Below, one piece after another: positions 25,302 through 37,101 of a stretch of 64,000 nt of DNA. The notes under the pieces are model-generated. The model saw only the letters and a program-made list of their open reading frames with translations, had not been told where the DNA came from and did no database searches. The position numbers were made by a program, and so were the translations under genes. Every line of letters begins with the position of its first letter. Positions within the stretch are counted from its first letter, which is position 1. The DNA lies in the NCBI RefSeq assembly GCF_017355165.1, contig NZ_JADILK010000001.1, forward strand, positions 372,001-436,000. The letters are read 5' to 3'. Source of the DNA: Bacillus sp. SD075. GTDB lineage: Bacteria > Bacillota > Bacilli > Bacillales > DSM-1321.

Positions 25302-26501
25302 ATGAAAAGAAGAAATTCCCCAGGAATCATAACAGCCATTCATGGATCAACAATAATAAAAACTTTTCTAGGTATTCTCGCCTTGCTTCTTTTTATTTTT
25401 TCAGTCAGTGGGGTCATGACTTCCCTAAGACCGGAGTATCGGATATCTTCTAATTCCGTACATACTGTAGCCAACCAATTCTCGGGGAAAATGCTGTTCT
25501 CGATGCTGGCCAATGAAAATCATTATCTTTTTAATGCGCTGCCGGAAGGTAAACAGGAATCAGTGATCACGAATCAATTGATAAAAGTTTCGACAAACAT
25601 TTCTCTCGAGGACCCGCGAAGTTTACTTGGCAGGGAATTGCCTGGCTTTTCGATTTTTGATAATGAGATCCTCGTTGCTGGGGAAGGAACGAATTATACG
25701 AATATGCCATATGAATCCTCGCCGCCAGTAGATGTCCTGAATGAAGAGAGGGATGCATCCCTGCAAAACCTGGATGAGATTGAAGAACCGGAAAAAGGAG
25801 CGGCCAATCAGCCGAAACAAACGACCAATGGACGGAAAGTGGTCGAGATTTACCATAGCCATAATCGGGAATCGTATCTTCCATACTTAAAAGGAGTGAC
25901 CAATCCGGACCTAGCCTACCATTCTAAAATCAATATTACGAAACTTGGGGAACGGATGGTTGAGGATATGGCTGATAAGGGGATTGGCTCCTCGCTCGAT
26001 AAAACGGATATCATGGGAAATCTCAATAATAAAGGATTGAATTATGCCAAATCCTATCAAGAGTCTCGTAAATCCGTTCAGACTGCGTTGGCTACCAACA
26101 AAGATCTAGAATATATGATTGATATCCATCGTGATTCTAAACGAAAAAAACATACGACCATTAACATTAACGGTAAAGATTACGCCAAGATCGCCTTCGT
26201 GATCGGGGGGAATAATCCGAACTTTGAAAAAAATGCGGCGCTTGCCAATAAGCTTCACAAAGCTTTGGAGAAAAAATACCCGGGTATCTCACGAGGGGTT
26301 ATGAAACAGGGCGGGGCGGGACAGAATGGAGTATACAATCAGGATTTGTCAAGCAATGCCATGCTCATAGAAATTGGCGGTGTCGATAATACTTTCGAGG
26401 AAATGTATTTGACCGTTGATGCCTTTACCGATGTTTTCAGTGAATTTTACTGGGATGCAAAAGCGGTGGATAACTCGACCGGGGATTCGGAAGCGAAGTA
26501 A
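25302..26501 (+). CDS. spoIIP: Stage II sporulation protein P, engulfment peptidoglycan hydrolase
   Basis: SpoIIP is the amidase/endopeptidase of the DMP complex (with SpoIID and SpoIIM), which thins septal peptidoglycan during engulfment. It has an N-terminal transmembrane anchor (about residues 17-39), a variable region, and a C-terminal amidase domain with IYHSHNRESYLP (His), YMIDIHRDS and LIEIGGVDNT (catalytic Glu). The length is 399 residues. ATG 25302 follows AGAGGGTGGAAGG. A CATAGGTAT box 31 bases upstream may be part of a sigma-E promoter. Confidence 0.95.
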   Translation: MKRRNSPGIITAIHGSTIIKTFLGILALLLFIFSVSGVMTSLRPEYRISSNSVHTVANQFSGKMLFSMLANENHYLFNALPEGKQESVITNQLIKVSTNISLEDPRSLLGRELPGFSIFDNEILVAGEGTNYTNMPYESSPPVDVLNEERDASLQNLDEIEEPEKGAANQPKQTTNGRKVVEIYHSHNRESYLPYLKGVTNPDLAYHSKINITKLGERMVEDMADKGIGSSLDKTDIMGNLNNKGLNYAKSYQESRKSVQTALATNKDLEYMIDIHRDSKRKKHTTININGKDYAKIAFVIGGNNPNFEKNAALANKLHKALEKKYPGISRGVMKQGGAGQNGVYNQDLSSNAMLIEIGGVDNTFEEMYLTVDAFTDVFSEFYWDAKAVDNSTGDSEAK

Positions 26502-26522
26502 TTTGAAAGGAGTTCTCTTATC

Positions 26523-26846
26523 ATGGTTCGATTTTGGCTGAAATGTACAGGGATTGTGCTCGTATTATTTTTAGGTGTTCTAATCGGGATGCAGCAAGCG
26601 AACGACGGGATGAAAAAAATGAAGGGGTACGAAGATCCCTCTTTAAATAGTGCATTCATTATTAACCAATCGGACCAAGGGGAGATGGAAGCGGACATCC
26701 TTGGCGAAAAAGTAACAAGTCATGATTTGGAGACGAAAAAAGAAAAGCTTGAAGAAATGAAAGCCTTCAACTTTTTCTCATCGATCGGCAAAACGCTTGG
26801 AGAGACCATTTCAAGTGCCTTTCAAGCACTTATTGATATGATTTAG
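26523..26846 (+). CDS. yqxA: YqxA family membrane protein (DUF3679)
   Basis: A 107-residue protein with a single N-terminal transmembrane segment (about residues 5-23) and a charged extracytoplasmic tail ending in an amphipathic stretch. It resembles B. subtilis YqxA, which lies between spoIIP and lepA there too. The function is unknown; position suggests a sporulation-linked membrane role. It follows spoIIP by 21 bases with AAAGGAG as ribosome site, and is followed by a terminator. Confidence 0.85.
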   Translation: MVRFWLKCTGIVLVLFLGVLIGMQQANDGMKKMKGYEDPSLNSAFIINQSDQGEMEADILGEKVTSHDLETKKEKLEEMKAFNFFSSIGKTLGETISSAFQALIDMI

Positions 26847-26873
26847 TTTGAAATAAGGTGAGTGTGCCCTGCC

Positions 26874-26911
26874 AAAAGGCTGCGTCCGAATCCGGAATGC
26901 AGCCTTTTTTA
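26874..26911 (+). terminator. Terminator after yqxA
   Basis: AAAAGGCTGC (26874-26883) pairs with GCAGCCTTTT (26899-26908), followed by Ts. Confidence 0.9.
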
Positions 26912-26952
26912 ATCCTTTGCCCTGCAATGATGCTTCTTTTGTAACTATTCTG

Positions 26953-26981
26953 TTGAATCTTGCATTTTCTATTGATATAAT
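26953..26981 (+). promoter_or_regulatory. Sigma-A promoter of lepA
   Basis: TTGAAT (26953-26958), 17-base spacer, TATAAT (26976-26981), about 40 bases before the ATG. Confidence 0.85.
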
Positions 26982-27021
26982 AAAAAATAGTGTATTGTGT
27001 CGACTAGTGGGAGTGAACGTC

Positions 27022-28857
27022 ATGAATAGAGAAGAAAAATTAAAAAGACAATCAAAGATTCGTAACTTTTCCATCATCGCTCATATCGATCATGGGAAAT
27101 CTACATTGGCGGATCGTATCATTGAAAAAACGAATGCCATGACTCAGCGTGAAATGAAGAGTCAGCTGTTGGATTCCATGGATTTAGAGCGTGAGCGTGG
27201 AATTACGATTAAATTGAATGCGATTCAATTGAAATATAACGCAAAAGATGGCGAAGAATATATTTTCCATCTTATTGATACACCGGGACATGTCGATTTT
27301 ACGTATGAAGTGTCACGAAGCCTTGCAGCGTGTGAAGGTGCAGTCCTTGTTGTCGATGCGGCACAGGGGATTGAGGCCCAAACGCTTGCAAATGTGTATT
27401 TAGCTTTGGACAACAATCTGGAAATCCTTCCGGTCATCAATAAAATTGATTTGCCGAGTGCAGATCCTGAACGGGTGCGTGGGGAAATAGAGGAAGTGAT
27501 TGGCTTGGATGCTTCCAATGCAGTCTTGGCTTCGGCTAAAGCGGGAATCGGAATCGAGGAGATTTTGGAACAGGTCGTGGAATTGGTTCCAGCTCCACAA
27601 GGTGATCCCGATGCTCCTTTCAAGGCGCTTATTTTCGATTCACTGTTTGATGCGTATCGCGGTGTAGTTGCCTATATCCGTGTTGTTGAAGGTTCCATTA
27701 AAGTGGGCGACAAAATCAAAATGATGTCCACTGGCAAGGAATTCGATGTTACCGAATTGGGTGTCTTCAACCCTAAGACCCAGCTGTTGGATGAACTGAA
27801 CGTCGGTGATGTAGGTTTCCTTACGGCAGCCATTAAAAACGTTGGTGATACGACTGTTGGTGATACGATTACCAGCGCTGTGAATAGTGCGACAGAACCA
27901 TTGCCGGGTTACAGGAAAATGAATCCGATGGTATATTGCGGTTTATATCCGATTGACGCATCGAAATTCAATGATTTACGGGATGCCTTGGAGAAATTGG
28001 AATTGAACGATTCAGCGCTGCAGTTCGAAGCGGAATCATCGCAAGCATTGGGCTTCGGTTTCCGTTGCGGATTCCTTGGTCTCCTTCATATGGAAATAAT
28101 CCAGGAACGGATTGAACGTGAATTCAAAATTGATCTGATCACCACGGCGCCTAGTGTTATTTATGATGTAGTCCAAACAGACGGAACTGTCCTGAAAGTG
28201 GATAATCCGTCTAATATGCCGGATGCTCAAAAGATCGAACGGGTCGAGGAGCCATATGTCAAAGCAACGATGATGGCACCGACGGAGTTTGTCGGAGCGA
28301 TCATGGAAATCTGTCAAAATAAACGCGGTAACTTCATTGATATGGAATATATCGATGAGACTCGTGTAAGCATTCATTACGAAATACCATTATCGGAAAT
28401 CGTGTATGATTTCTTCGATCAATTGAAATCCAATACAAGAGGCTATGCTTCATTCGATTATGAGATGATCGGCTATAAACCGTCCAAGCTTGTGAAGATG
28501 GATATCTTGCTGAATTCTGAAACTGTCGATGCTTTAAGTTTCATCGTTCATAAGGACTTTGCTTATGAACGTGGTAAGGTGATTGTTGAGAAATTGAAGA
28601 AGCTGATTCCGAGACAACAATTTGAAGTGCCGATCCAAGCAGCAATCGGGCAAAAAATCGTGGCTCGTTCTTCGATTAGTGCAATGCGCAAAAACGTATT
28701 GGCTAAATGTTACGGCGGCGATATTTCCCGTAAACGTAAGTTGCTCGAAAAACAGAAAGAAGGTAAAAAGCGGATGAAACAGGTAGGTTCCGTTGAAGTG
28801 CCGCAAGAAGCTTTCATGGCTGTTTTGAAAATGGATGATACGACACCGAAAAAATAA
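27022..28857 (+). CDS. lepA: Elongation factor 4 (LepA)
   Basis: A translational GTPase acting on the ribosome. G1 is [10 protein letters not shown]2 RGITI, G3 DTPGH, G4 NKID and G5 SAKAG; the LepA-specific C-terminal domain ends with [23 protein letters not shown] 27022 follows GGGAGTG and gives 611 residues, the family length. The frame is open 35 codons upstream, but that stretch contains the promoter. It is transcribed alone, with its own promoter and terminator. Confidence 0.97.
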   Translation: MNREEKLKRQSKIRNFSIIAHIDHGKSTLADRIIEKTNAMTQREMKSQLLDSMDLERERGITIKLNAIQLKYNAKDGEEYIFHLIDTPGHVDFTYEVSRSLAACEGAVLVVDAAQGIEAQTLANVYLALDNNLEILPVINKIDLPSADPERVRGEIEEVIGLDASNAVLASAKAGIGIEEILEQVVELVPAPQGDPDAPFKALIFDSLFDAYRGVVAYIRVVEGSIKVGDKIKMMSTGKEFDVTELGVFNPKTQLLDELNVGDVGFLTAAIKNVGDTTVGDTITSAVNSATEPLPGYRKMNPMVYCGLYPIDASKFNDLRDALEKLELNDSALQFEAESSQALGFGFRCGFLGLLHMEIIQERIEREFKIDLITTAPSVIYDVVQTDGTVLKVDNPSNMPDAQKIERVEEPYVKATMMAPTEFVGAIMEICQNKRGNFIDMEYIDETRVSIHYEIPLSEIVYDFFDQLKSNTRGYASFDYEMIGYKPSKLVKMDILLNSETVDALSFIVHKDFAYERGKVIVEKLKKLIPRQQFEVPIQAAIGQKIVARSSISAMRKNVLAKCYGGDISRKRKLLEKQKEGKKRMKQVGSVEVPQEAFMAVLKMDDTTPKK

Positions 28858-28870
28858 ATAAAATAAACGA

Positions 28871-28918
28871 TAGATAGAAAAAAAGAGGGTAGAGGAAATC
28901 TAGCCTCTTTTTCTATCG
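28871..28918 (+). terminator. Terminator of lepA
   Basis: GATAGAAAAAAAGAGG and CCTCTTTTTCTATC flank TAGA/TCTA, making a long, near-symmetrical stem with internal U tract. Confidence 0.8.
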
Positions 28919-28947
28919 ACTCATTCGATTAAAAGGTTGTGAACACA

Positions 28948-30099
28948 ATGATTAAAAGCGCCTACCTCCATATACCATTTTGTGAACATATTTGTCATTA
29001 TTGTGATTTCAATAAAGTATTTTTGCAGGGACAGCCGGTTGACGAATATTTACAGATGATGAAAAGGGAAATGGGTATGCAGCTTTCCAAATACCCGACC
29101 GCTGGATTGGATACCGTTTTTGTAGGTGGAGGGACACCGACCTCTCTAGATGAAAAGCAGCTTGCATTCTTATGTGAAGCGATCAATGAAACCTTGCCAT
29201 TTGATCCGAAAAAGGCTGAATATACATTCGAAGCCAATCCAGGAGATCTTTCGAGAGAAAAACTCGAGATACTTTATGATTCAGGGGTCAATCGACTTAG
29301 CTTTGGAGTGCAAAGCTTCAATGATGAATTATTAAAACGAATTGGCCGGACTCACCGGGCTTCTGAAGTATATGAAACGATTCATATGGCTCAAGATGTG
29401 GGCTTTTCGAATATCAGCATCGACTTGATTTATGGATTACCGGGCCAAACGATGGAGGATTTCGGGGATACGCTGGATAAGGCGATTGCCCTTCAATTGC
29501 CGCACTATTCCAGTTACTCATTGATCGTTGAGCCGAAGACGGTTTTTTATAATCAGATGCGTAGGGGGAAATTAAATCTGCCGCCGCAGGAGCTCGAGGC
29601 TTCGATGTATGAGAAGCTGATGGAGGAAATGGAGAAGCATGGCCTGCATCAATATGAAATCAGTAATTTTGCCAGAGCTGGGTTTGAAAGCAGGCACAAC
29701 CTGACATATTGGGATAATGTGGAGTATTATGGAATTGGTGCCGGTGCACATGGCTATACTGGAGGTAAAAGGGTGGCCAATCATGGGCCTGTGAAGAAAT
29801 ATATCACGCCATTGCTGGCGAACGAGCTGCCTGTATTGGAAGAACATCAGGTGCCGCTTCATGAACGGATGGAAGAGGAGATGTTTTTGGGGCTCCGGAA
29901 AACGGAAGGTGTTTCATTGGAAATCTTCAAGAATAAATTTTTTGTTGAAATGACGGAGATTTTCTGGAAACCGCTCGAAGAAGGATCGGCAAAGGGTCTG
30001 CTTAAGGTGGAAGGCGGGTTCGTGCGCTTGACTGAGCGGGGCAAACTGCTAGGAAATGAAGTGTTCCAATCATTTTTAGGCGTTATTGATTCCGACTGA
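28948..30099 (+). CDS. hemW: Radical SAM heme chaperone HemW
   Basis: Formerly called HemN-like coproporphyrinogen oxidase; family members are now viewed as heme chaperones. The radical SAM cluster motif CEHICHYC (CxxxCxxC, about residues 10-17), GGGTPTSL, FEANPGD, and SFGVQSF are present, and the C-terminal HemW domain follows. I use ATG 28948 (383 residues), giving MIKSAYLHIPFC; GTG 28939 is two bases from AAAAGG. It sits just before hrcA, as in B. subtilis. Confidence 0.93.
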   Translation: MIKSAYLHIPFCEHICHYCDFNKVFLQGQPVDEYLQMMKREMGMQLSKYPTAGLDTVFVGGGTPTSLDEKQLAFLCEAINETLPFDPKKAEYTFEANPGDLSREKLEILYDSGVNRLSFGVQSFNDELLKRIGRTHRASEVYETIHMAQDVGFSNISIDLIYGLPGQTMEDFGDTLDKAIALQLPHYSSYSLIVEPKTVFYNQMRRGKLNLPPQELEASMYEKLMEEMEKHGLHQYEISNFARAGFESRHNLTYWDNVEYYGIGAGAHGYTGGKRVANHGPVKKYITPLLANELPVLEEHQVPLHERMEEEMFLGLRKTEGVSLEIFKNKFFVEMTEIFWKPLEEGSAKGLLKVEGGFVRLTERGKLLGNEVFQSFLGVIDSD

Positions 30100-30143
30100 A
30101 GGAAATGTATGTTATTTTAACGATGAATTAGCGGTTTTCATTG

Positions 30144-30172
30144 TTGACATCATAAGCTTCATTTGATAATTT
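30144..30172 (+). promoter_or_regulatory. Sigma-A promoter of the hrcA operon
   Basis: TTGACA at 30144-30149 is a consensus -35. The -10 is GATAAT (30165-30170, 15-base spacer) or TAATTT (30167-30172, 17-base spacer). The CIRCE operator begins about ten bases further on. Confidence 0.65.
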
Positions 30173-30181
30173 ATTAGTATA

Positions 30182-30208
30182 TTAGCACTCGAAGAGACAG
30201 AGTGCTAA
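30182..30208 (+). promoter_or_regulatory. CIRCE operator, HrcA binding site
   Basis: Exact consensus TTAGCACTC-N9-GAGTGCTAA, 16 bases before hrcA. HrcA held by GroE represses here; heat releases it. Confidence 0.99.
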
Positions 30209-30223
30209 CAGAGGTGATCTTAC

Positions 30224-31252
30224 ATGCTAACTGATCGTCAATTATTGATTCTACAAGTGATAATCGAGGATTTTATCCATTCTGCCCAGCCAGTCGGGTC
30301 ACGAAGCTTGTCGAAGAAAGATGAAATTACGTTCAGCTCTGCCACAATTCGCAATGAAATGTCTGATCTTGAAGAAATGGGATTTTTAGAAAAAACCCAT
30401 ACTTCTTCCGGTAGGATTCCTTCTGAAAAAGGGTATAGATATTATGTGGATCATTTACTTTCTCCTCAAGCTCCGAAAAAGAATGAAATGAAGATATTAA
30501 AATCGGTTTTTGTAGAAAGAATTTATGAATTGGAAAAGATCGTTCAAAAGTCAGCGAGAATACTTTCGGAACTGACGAATTATACGGCGATTGTACTGGG
30601 GCCGAAAGTGAATGAGCATAAGCTGAAAAAAATCCAGATCATTCCTTTGAGTCCTGAAACGGCAATAGCGATCATTATTACGGATACAGGTCATGTGGAG
30701 AATCGAATGATTTCCTTACCGCCTTCTTTTGATATAAACGAAATTGAAAAGATGGTGAACATATTGAATTCCCGTTTGGTCGATGTCCCGTTAGTTGATC
30801 TGAAGGATAAGATTTATAAGGAAGTGGCAGTTTTATTGAGCCGCCATATCCATAACTATGGATCGATGGTCTCCGTCCTGGCGGAGACGCTGACGGATAC
30901 AAAGCCCGAAAAAATATTTTTCGGCGGGAAAACGAATATGCTGAGGCAGCCGGAGTTTCATGATATTGCTAAAGTAAGCACGCTTTTATCGATGATTGAG
31001 CAGGAACAGGGATTTTATGAACTCATTACTCAAAATCCAACAGGCATCCACGTAAAGATTGGCCGTGAAAATCAAAACACAGTGCTCGATGACTGCAGTT
31101 TGATCACGGCAACATACTCAATCGGGCAGGAGCAAGTGGGCACTTTGGCCATATTGGGTCCTACGAGAATGGAATATTCGAGAGTGATCAGTTTGCTTTC
31201 ATTTTTTTCGAAGGATTTAACGGACCTGATGACAAAACTGTATCAAAAATAG
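30224..31252 (+). CDS. hrcA: Heat-inducible transcription repressor HrcA
   Basis: The 342-residue repressor has an N-terminal winged helix ([17 protein letters not shown], then QPVGSRSL) with the recognition region [18 protein letters not shown], and the GAF-like HrcA body with FFGGKTNML. It represses its own operon and normally groESL through CIRCE, which lies directly upstream. ATG 30224 follows GAGGTGAT. It heads the hrcA-grpE-dnaK-dnaJ-prmA-rsmE-mtaB cluster. Confidence 0.97.
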   Translation: MLTDRQLLILQVIIEDFIHSAQPVGSRSLSKKDEITFSSATIRNEMSDLEEMGFLEKTHTSSGRIPSEKGYRYYVDHLLSPQAPKKNEMKILKSVFVERIYELEKIVQKSARILSELTNYTAIVLGPKVNEHKLKKIQIIPLSPETAIAIIITDTGHVENRMISLPPSFDINEIEKMVNILNSRLVDVPLVDLKDKIYKEVAVLLSRHIHNYGSMVSVLAETLTDTKPEKIFFGGKTNMLRQPEFHDIAKVSTLLSMIEQEQGFYELITQNPTGIHVKIGRENQNTVLDDCSLITATYSIGQEQVGTLAILGPTRMEYSRVISLLSFFSKDLTDLMTKLYQK

Positions 31253-31351
31253 TAGCAAAGGTAATATTGTTAAGGTGGCGGAGGAGCATATTCCGCGGCC
31301 TGGCCTATTACTTTAGCATAAATTGTATAACCCTTTTAGGGAGGTGAGATT

Positions 31352-31942
31352 GTGACAGAAAATAAAAACGAAGAACAAATATTGGACAATGAAACAATCG
31401 AGGAAAGCGCTGCAGAAGCAGTTTTCGCTGCAGAAGAAATTCCAGCGGAAGAAAACCATGGCCCGGTTGAAAAGGATGAACTTCAATTGGCTCAGGAAAA
31501 GATTGCCGAGCTTGAGGCAAAAATCGAAGAAATGGATAACCGTTATCTTCGTCTGCAGGCCGATTTTGATAATTCAAGACGCCGTGCCAAGCTTGATATG
31601 GAGGCGGCTCAAAAATATAGAGTTCAAAGTATTGCTAGTGATTTAGTGGAGGCTCTTGATAATTTTGAAAGAGCTACAAAAATCGAAGCGGAAAATGAAC
31701 AGACGAAATCCTTGCTTCAAGGCATGGAAATGGTCTATAAAGCGATTACAGATGCATTGACTAAAGAAGGCATCGAACCGATCAGTTCGGTTGGCGAAGA
31801 GTTCGATCCGCGTTTGCATCAAGCGGTCATGCAAGTTCAAGATGAAAACTTCGGTTCGAACATCGTCGTTGAGGAATTCCAAAAAGGATACCTTCTTAAA
31901 GACCGTGTGATTCGACCTGCAATGGTAAAAGTGAACGAATAG
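31352..31942 (+). CDS. grpE: Nucleotide exchange factor GrpE
   Basis: GrpE dimers release ADP from DnaK. The acidic N-terminal tail and long coiled coil (about residues 40-100, with [14 protein letters not shown]) precede the C-terminal beta domain with the family signature around [10 protein letters not shown] and [14 protein letters not shown]. The start is GTG 31352 behind GGGAGGTGA; the length is 196 residues. The 99-base gap after hrcA holds a small GCGGA/TCCGC stem (31278-31296) that could mark mRNA processing. Confidence 0.97.
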   Translation: MTENKNEEQILDNETIEESAAEAVFAAEEIPAEENHGPVEKDELQLAQEKIAELEAKIEEMDNRYLRLQADFDNSRRRAKLDMEAAQKYRVQSIASDLVEALDNFERATKIEAENEQTKSLLQGMEMVYKAITDALTKEGIEPISSVGEEFDPRLHQAVMQVQDENFGSNIVVEEFQKGYLLKDRVIRPAMVKVNE

Positions 31943-31961
31943 GATTTTTACATATAAATAA

Positions 31962-33812
<1,851 letters not shown>

Positions 33813-33870
33813 AAAGTGACCCAATCGGGACACTGATATATTGGGCAGTATTTCTGCCTGCCATTGTAAA

Positions 33871-33907
33871 AGTCAAAGTCAGGTTATCTTGACTTTGGCT
33901 TTTTTTA
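33871..33907 (+). terminator. Terminator after dnaK
   Basis: AGTCAAAGTCA (33871-33881) pairs with TGACTTTGGCT (33890-33900; one wobble), followed by seven Ts. It probably lowers dnaJ and downstream transcription relative to dnaK. Confidence 0.85.
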
Positions 33908-34042
33908 CAGTGGATGGAATCAAAGTCGGGAAGTACTACAATCACTGGTGGGGAATCGTGGGATTTTAGAAGAAATTGTGTGCAAATCGTGGCTGGCAAT
34001 ACCATTTGCAAAAATGTGTTAAAGCCGTTTGTACTTTTCTAG

Positions 34043-34070
34043 TTGATTATTATCTTCGTTCAGTGATAAT
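34043..34070 (+). promoter_or_regulatory. Promoter upstream of dnaJ
   Basis: TTGATT (34043-34048), 16-base spacer, GATAAT (34065-34070), 40 bases before dnaJ. It would give dnaJ-prmA transcription independent of CIRCE. Confidence 0.55.
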
Positions 34071-34110
34071 ATTACCTTTATGTGAATCGAATCGGGAGTG
34101 GATTTTAGAT

Positions 34111-35226
34111 ATGAGTAAACGCGATTATTATGAGGTGTTAGGCCTTTCGAAGAGTGCTTCGAAGGATGAAATCAAAAAAGCGTATCGAAAGCTCTCCAAA
34201 CAATATCACCCTGATATTAATAAAGCGGACGATGCTGCGGATAAATTCAAGGAAATCAAGGAAGCTTATGAAGTGTTGAGTGACGAACAGAAAAAGGCCC
34301 ATTATGACCAATTCGGACATACAGATCCAAATCAAGGCTTTGGCGGACAGGACTTTGGCGGTTTCGGCGGTTTTGAAGATATTTTCAGTAGCTTCTTTGG
34401 CGGCGGCGGACGCAGAAGAGATCCTAATGCGCCGCGTCAAGGTGCGGATTTACAGTACACGATGACGCTTTCTTTTGAAGAGGCTGCATTCGGAAAAGAT
34501 ACAGAGATCGAAATTCCGCGTGAAGAGAATTGTGATACATGTAAAGGATCCGGTGCCAAACCAGGTACAAAAGTGGAAAACTGTTCACATTGTCATGGAA
34601 CCGGTCAATTGAATGTTGAACAAAACACAGCGTTCGGAAGGATTGTGAACCGAAGAGCATGTCACCATTGTCAAGGAACGGGAAAAATCATTCCTAATAA
34701 ATGTTCGACATGCGGCGGCGACGGAAAAGTCCAAAAACGTAAAAAGATCCAAGTCAAGGTGCCAGCAGGAATTGATGATGGCCAGCAGTTGCGTGTAACC
34801 GGTCAAGGAGAGCCAGGAATCAATGGCGGTCCGGCAGGAGACCTGTATGTAGTCTTCCATGTGCGCAGCCATGAATTCTTTGAGCGGGATGGCGATGATA
34901 TCTATTGTGAAATGCCGGTTACATTTGCTCAGGCAGCATTGGGCGATGAAATAGAAGTTCCGACGCTGCATGGTAAAGTGAAGCTGAAGATTCCGGCAGG
35001 TACTCAAACAAGCACCCGTTTCCGTTTAAAAGGGAAAGGTGTTCCGAATGTCAGAGGATATGGCCAAGGGGATCAGCATGTGGTCGTATTAGTGGTCACC
35101 CCCAAGAAATTAACGGAAAAACAAAAGGACCTGCTCCGTGAGTTCAGTGATATCAGCGGACAAGGTATTGATGAACAAGAAGATGGCTTTTTCTCAAAAG
35201 TAAAGCGTGCTTTTAAAGATAGGTGA
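34111..35226 (+). CDS. dnaJ: Chaperone protein DnaJ (Hsp40)
   Basis: The J domain carries the HPD tripeptide (YHPDINK, about residues 32-38). A Gly/Phe-rich linker follows, then four zinc-binding repeats [24 protein letters not shown] and CSTCGGDG (about 144-210), then two substrate-binding beta domains. The length is 371 residues. It stimulates DnaK ATPase. ATG 34111 follows GGGAGTGG; the longer open frame upstream runs through the promoter region and is not used. Confidence 0.98.
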   Translation: MSKRDYYEVLGLSKSASKDEIKKAYRKLSKQYHPDINKADDAADKFKEIKEAYEVLSDEQKKAHYDQFGHTDPNQGFGGQDFGGFGGFEDIFSSFFGGGGRRRDPNAPRQGADLQYTMTLSFEEAAFGKDTEIEIPREENCDTCKGSGAKPGTKVENCSHCHGTGQLNVEQNTAFGRIVNRRACHHCQGTGKIIPNKCSTCGGDGKVQKRKKIQVKVPAGIDDGQQLRVTGQGEPGINGGPAGDLYVVFHVRSHEFFERDGDDIYCEMPVTFAQAALGDEIEVPTLHGKVKLKIPAGTQTSTRFRLKGKGVPNVRGYGQGDQHVVVLVVTPKKLTEKQKDLLREFSDISGQGIDEQEDGFFSKVKRAFKDR

Positions 35227-35262
35227 ATAAAAGTAAAAGAACAAATTGGGAGTTGGTAGATT

Positions 35263-36204
35263 ATGAAGTGGTCTGAATTTGCAATCCAAACAACGAATGA
35301 AGCGGTTGAACCTGTTTCGAATATTCTTCATGAGGCAGGTGCGAGTGGTGTTGTCATTGAGGATCCTCTAGAATTGGTCAAAGAACGTGAAAATGTTTTT
35401 GGCGAAATCTACCACTTAAACCCAGATGATTATCCGGATGAAGGGGTAGTCATTAAGGCTTATCTGCCCGTTAACAGCTTCCTTGGCGATACCATTGATG
35501 CCATTAAGGAATCAATCAATAATCTCCTTCTTTTTGATATAGACCTTGGGAAAAATGTTGTTTCAATTAGTGAAGTGAATGAAGAAGAGTGGGCGACGGC
35601 TTGGAAAAAATATTATAACCCCGTCAAAATATCGGAACGTTTTACCATCGTGCCAACATGGGAAGACTACACTCCAGTAAGCAGTGACGAATTGATCATT
35701 GAACTTGATCCAGGCATGGCCTTCGGAACGGGTACACACCCGACGACTGTCATGTGCATCCAAGCGCTGGAACGTACAGTACGGCCTGGGGATTTAGTCG
35801 TGGATGTTGGAACGGGTTCTGGTGTGCTAAGCATTGCGGCTGCATTATTGGACGCAAAACGAATCCAGTCCCTTGATTTGGATGAAGTGGCTGTACAGTC
35901 AGCCATACAAAATGTGGAACTGAATAACGTGCAGGATAAAGTATCCGTTTCACAAGGCAATTTATTGGATGGTGTGAATGAACAAGCGGATATCGTCGTG
36001 GCTAATATTCTCGCCGAAGTGATCATGCGTTTTACGGATGATGTAGCGAAAGTCGTTAAACCTGGCGGATATTTCATCGCCTCAGGAATCATTCAAACTA
36101 AGAAACAAGATGTGAAGGATGCGATTATAGCATCTGGTTTCACCGTTGAGGAAACGATCTTGATGGAAGATTGGGTGGCAATAATCGCGAAAAGAAATGA
36201 TTAA
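35263..36204 (+). CDS. prmA: Ribosomal protein L11 methyltransferase
   Basis: PrmA trimethylates ribosomal protein L11. The SAM motif [15 protein letters not shown] (about residues 178-192) is preceded by [15 protein letters not shown], a PrmA hallmark, and followed by [10 protein letters not shown] (the N-x-L acceptor-binding motif). It has 313 residues, the usual size. ATG 35263 follows TTGGGAGTTGG. In B. subtilis (yqeT) it belongs to the extended dnaK operon as here; a terminator follows. Confidence 0.96.
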   Translation: MKWSEFAIQTTNEAVEPVSNILHEAGASGVVIEDPLELVKERENVFGEIYHLNPDDYPDEGVVIKAYLPVNSFLGDTIDAIKESINNLLLFDIDLGKNVVSISEVNEEEWATAWKKYYNPVKISERFTIVPTWEDYTPVSSDELIIELDPGMAFGTGTHPTTVMCIQALERTVRPGDLVVDVGTGSGVLSIAAALLDAKRIQSLDLDEVAVQSAIQNVELNNVQDKVSVSQGNLLDGVNEQADIVVANILAEVIMRFTDDVAKVVKPGGYFIASGIIQTKKQDVKDAIIASGFTVEETILMEDWVAIIAKRND

Positions 36205-36212
36205 TTGAAAAA

Positions 36213-36258
36213 GTTACTCTGATTATCGGGCATTTGGATAGTCAGAGTACCTTTTTTT
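36213..36258 (+). terminator. Terminator after prmA
   Basis: GTTACTCTGATTATC pairs with GATAGTCAGAGTAC (two wobble/mismatch positions) followed by CTTTTTTT. Confidence 0.85.
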
Positions 36259-36342
36259 AGCTTGAATCTTTGCACGGCTTGCATTCTGGAATCCTGACTG
36301 TTAGCCTGTGAGTTTTTTAGACTAGACGAAGTAGGTGGCAGT

Positions 36343-37095
36343 GTGCAACGGTATTTTCTTAACGAAGTAGACATCAATGGAAACACGGTGACGATATCAG
36401 GCGATGATTTTCACCATATCGCCAGGGTGATGCGAATGGGACCAGGGGAGAGGATCATCACGGTGAAAGGTAATGGCATGACGGCTGTCGCGGAAATTAC
36501 GGAAATTACTGACGATGCTGTTATAGGGACCGTTACCGAATGGAAGAATGAAGAAAAGGAACTCCCTGTGAGGGTTGTGATAGCGAGCGGTCTGCCTAAA
36601 GGGGATAAGTTGGAATATATCGTTCAAAAGGGTACTGAACTGGGTGCCGTTGAATTTATCCCTTTTATTGCTGCTCGTTCGGTGGTAAAATGGGACCACA
36701 AAAAGGTAGGTAAGAAATTGGAGAGGCTCCAGAAGATTTCAAAAGAGGCGGCTGAGCAATCACACCGCACGGTTATCCCTGCCATCAAGGAACCGATGAC
36801 GGCAGAACAGCTAGCTGGGTATGCGTCCGGCTTCGATCATAAATTAATCGCTTTTGAAGAAGAGGCAAAACGGGGGGAAACTTCTGTACTCGCTTCTATC
36901 TTGGAAGATATCACCGCTGGGCAATCCATCCTATTCGTTTTTGGGCCTGAAGGTGGTTTAGCAGATAAGGAAATTGAAAAACTGACTGATGCCGGTTTTA
37001 TGGCTTGCGGTCTTGGACCAAGAATATTAAGAACTGAAACAGCACCTTTATACGCACTTTCTGCTGTTTCTTATCATGTAGAACTTTTGAGGTGA
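36343..37095 (+). CDS. rsmE: 16S rRNA m3U1498 methyltransferase RsmE
   Basis: A SPOUT-class methyltransferase. The N-terminal PUA-like region has DDFHHIARVMRM, and the knotted SAM site has FVFGPEGGLADKEIE and the late LGPRILRTETAPLYAL motif. The start is GTG 36343 behind AGGTGG; the length is 250 residues. It methylates U1498 of 16S rRNA. It lies beyond the prmA terminator with an 84-base leader, where only a weak promoter (TTGCAT at 36279-36284) is visible, so it may depend partly on readthrough. mtaB starts 6 bases after it. Confidence 0.95.
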   Translation: MQRYFLNEVDINGNTVTISGDDFHHIARVMRMGPGERIITVKGNGMTAVAEITEITDDAVIGTVTEWKNEEKELPVRVVIASGLPKGDKLEYIVQKGTELGAVEFIPFIAARSVVKWDHKKVGKKLERLQKISKEAAEQSHRTVIPAIKEPMTAEQLAGYASGFDHKLIAFEEEAKRGETSVLASILEDITAGQSILFVFGPEGGLADKEIEKLTDAGFMACGLGPRILRTETAPLYALSAVSYHVELLR

Positions 37096-37101
37096 TGAAA
37101 A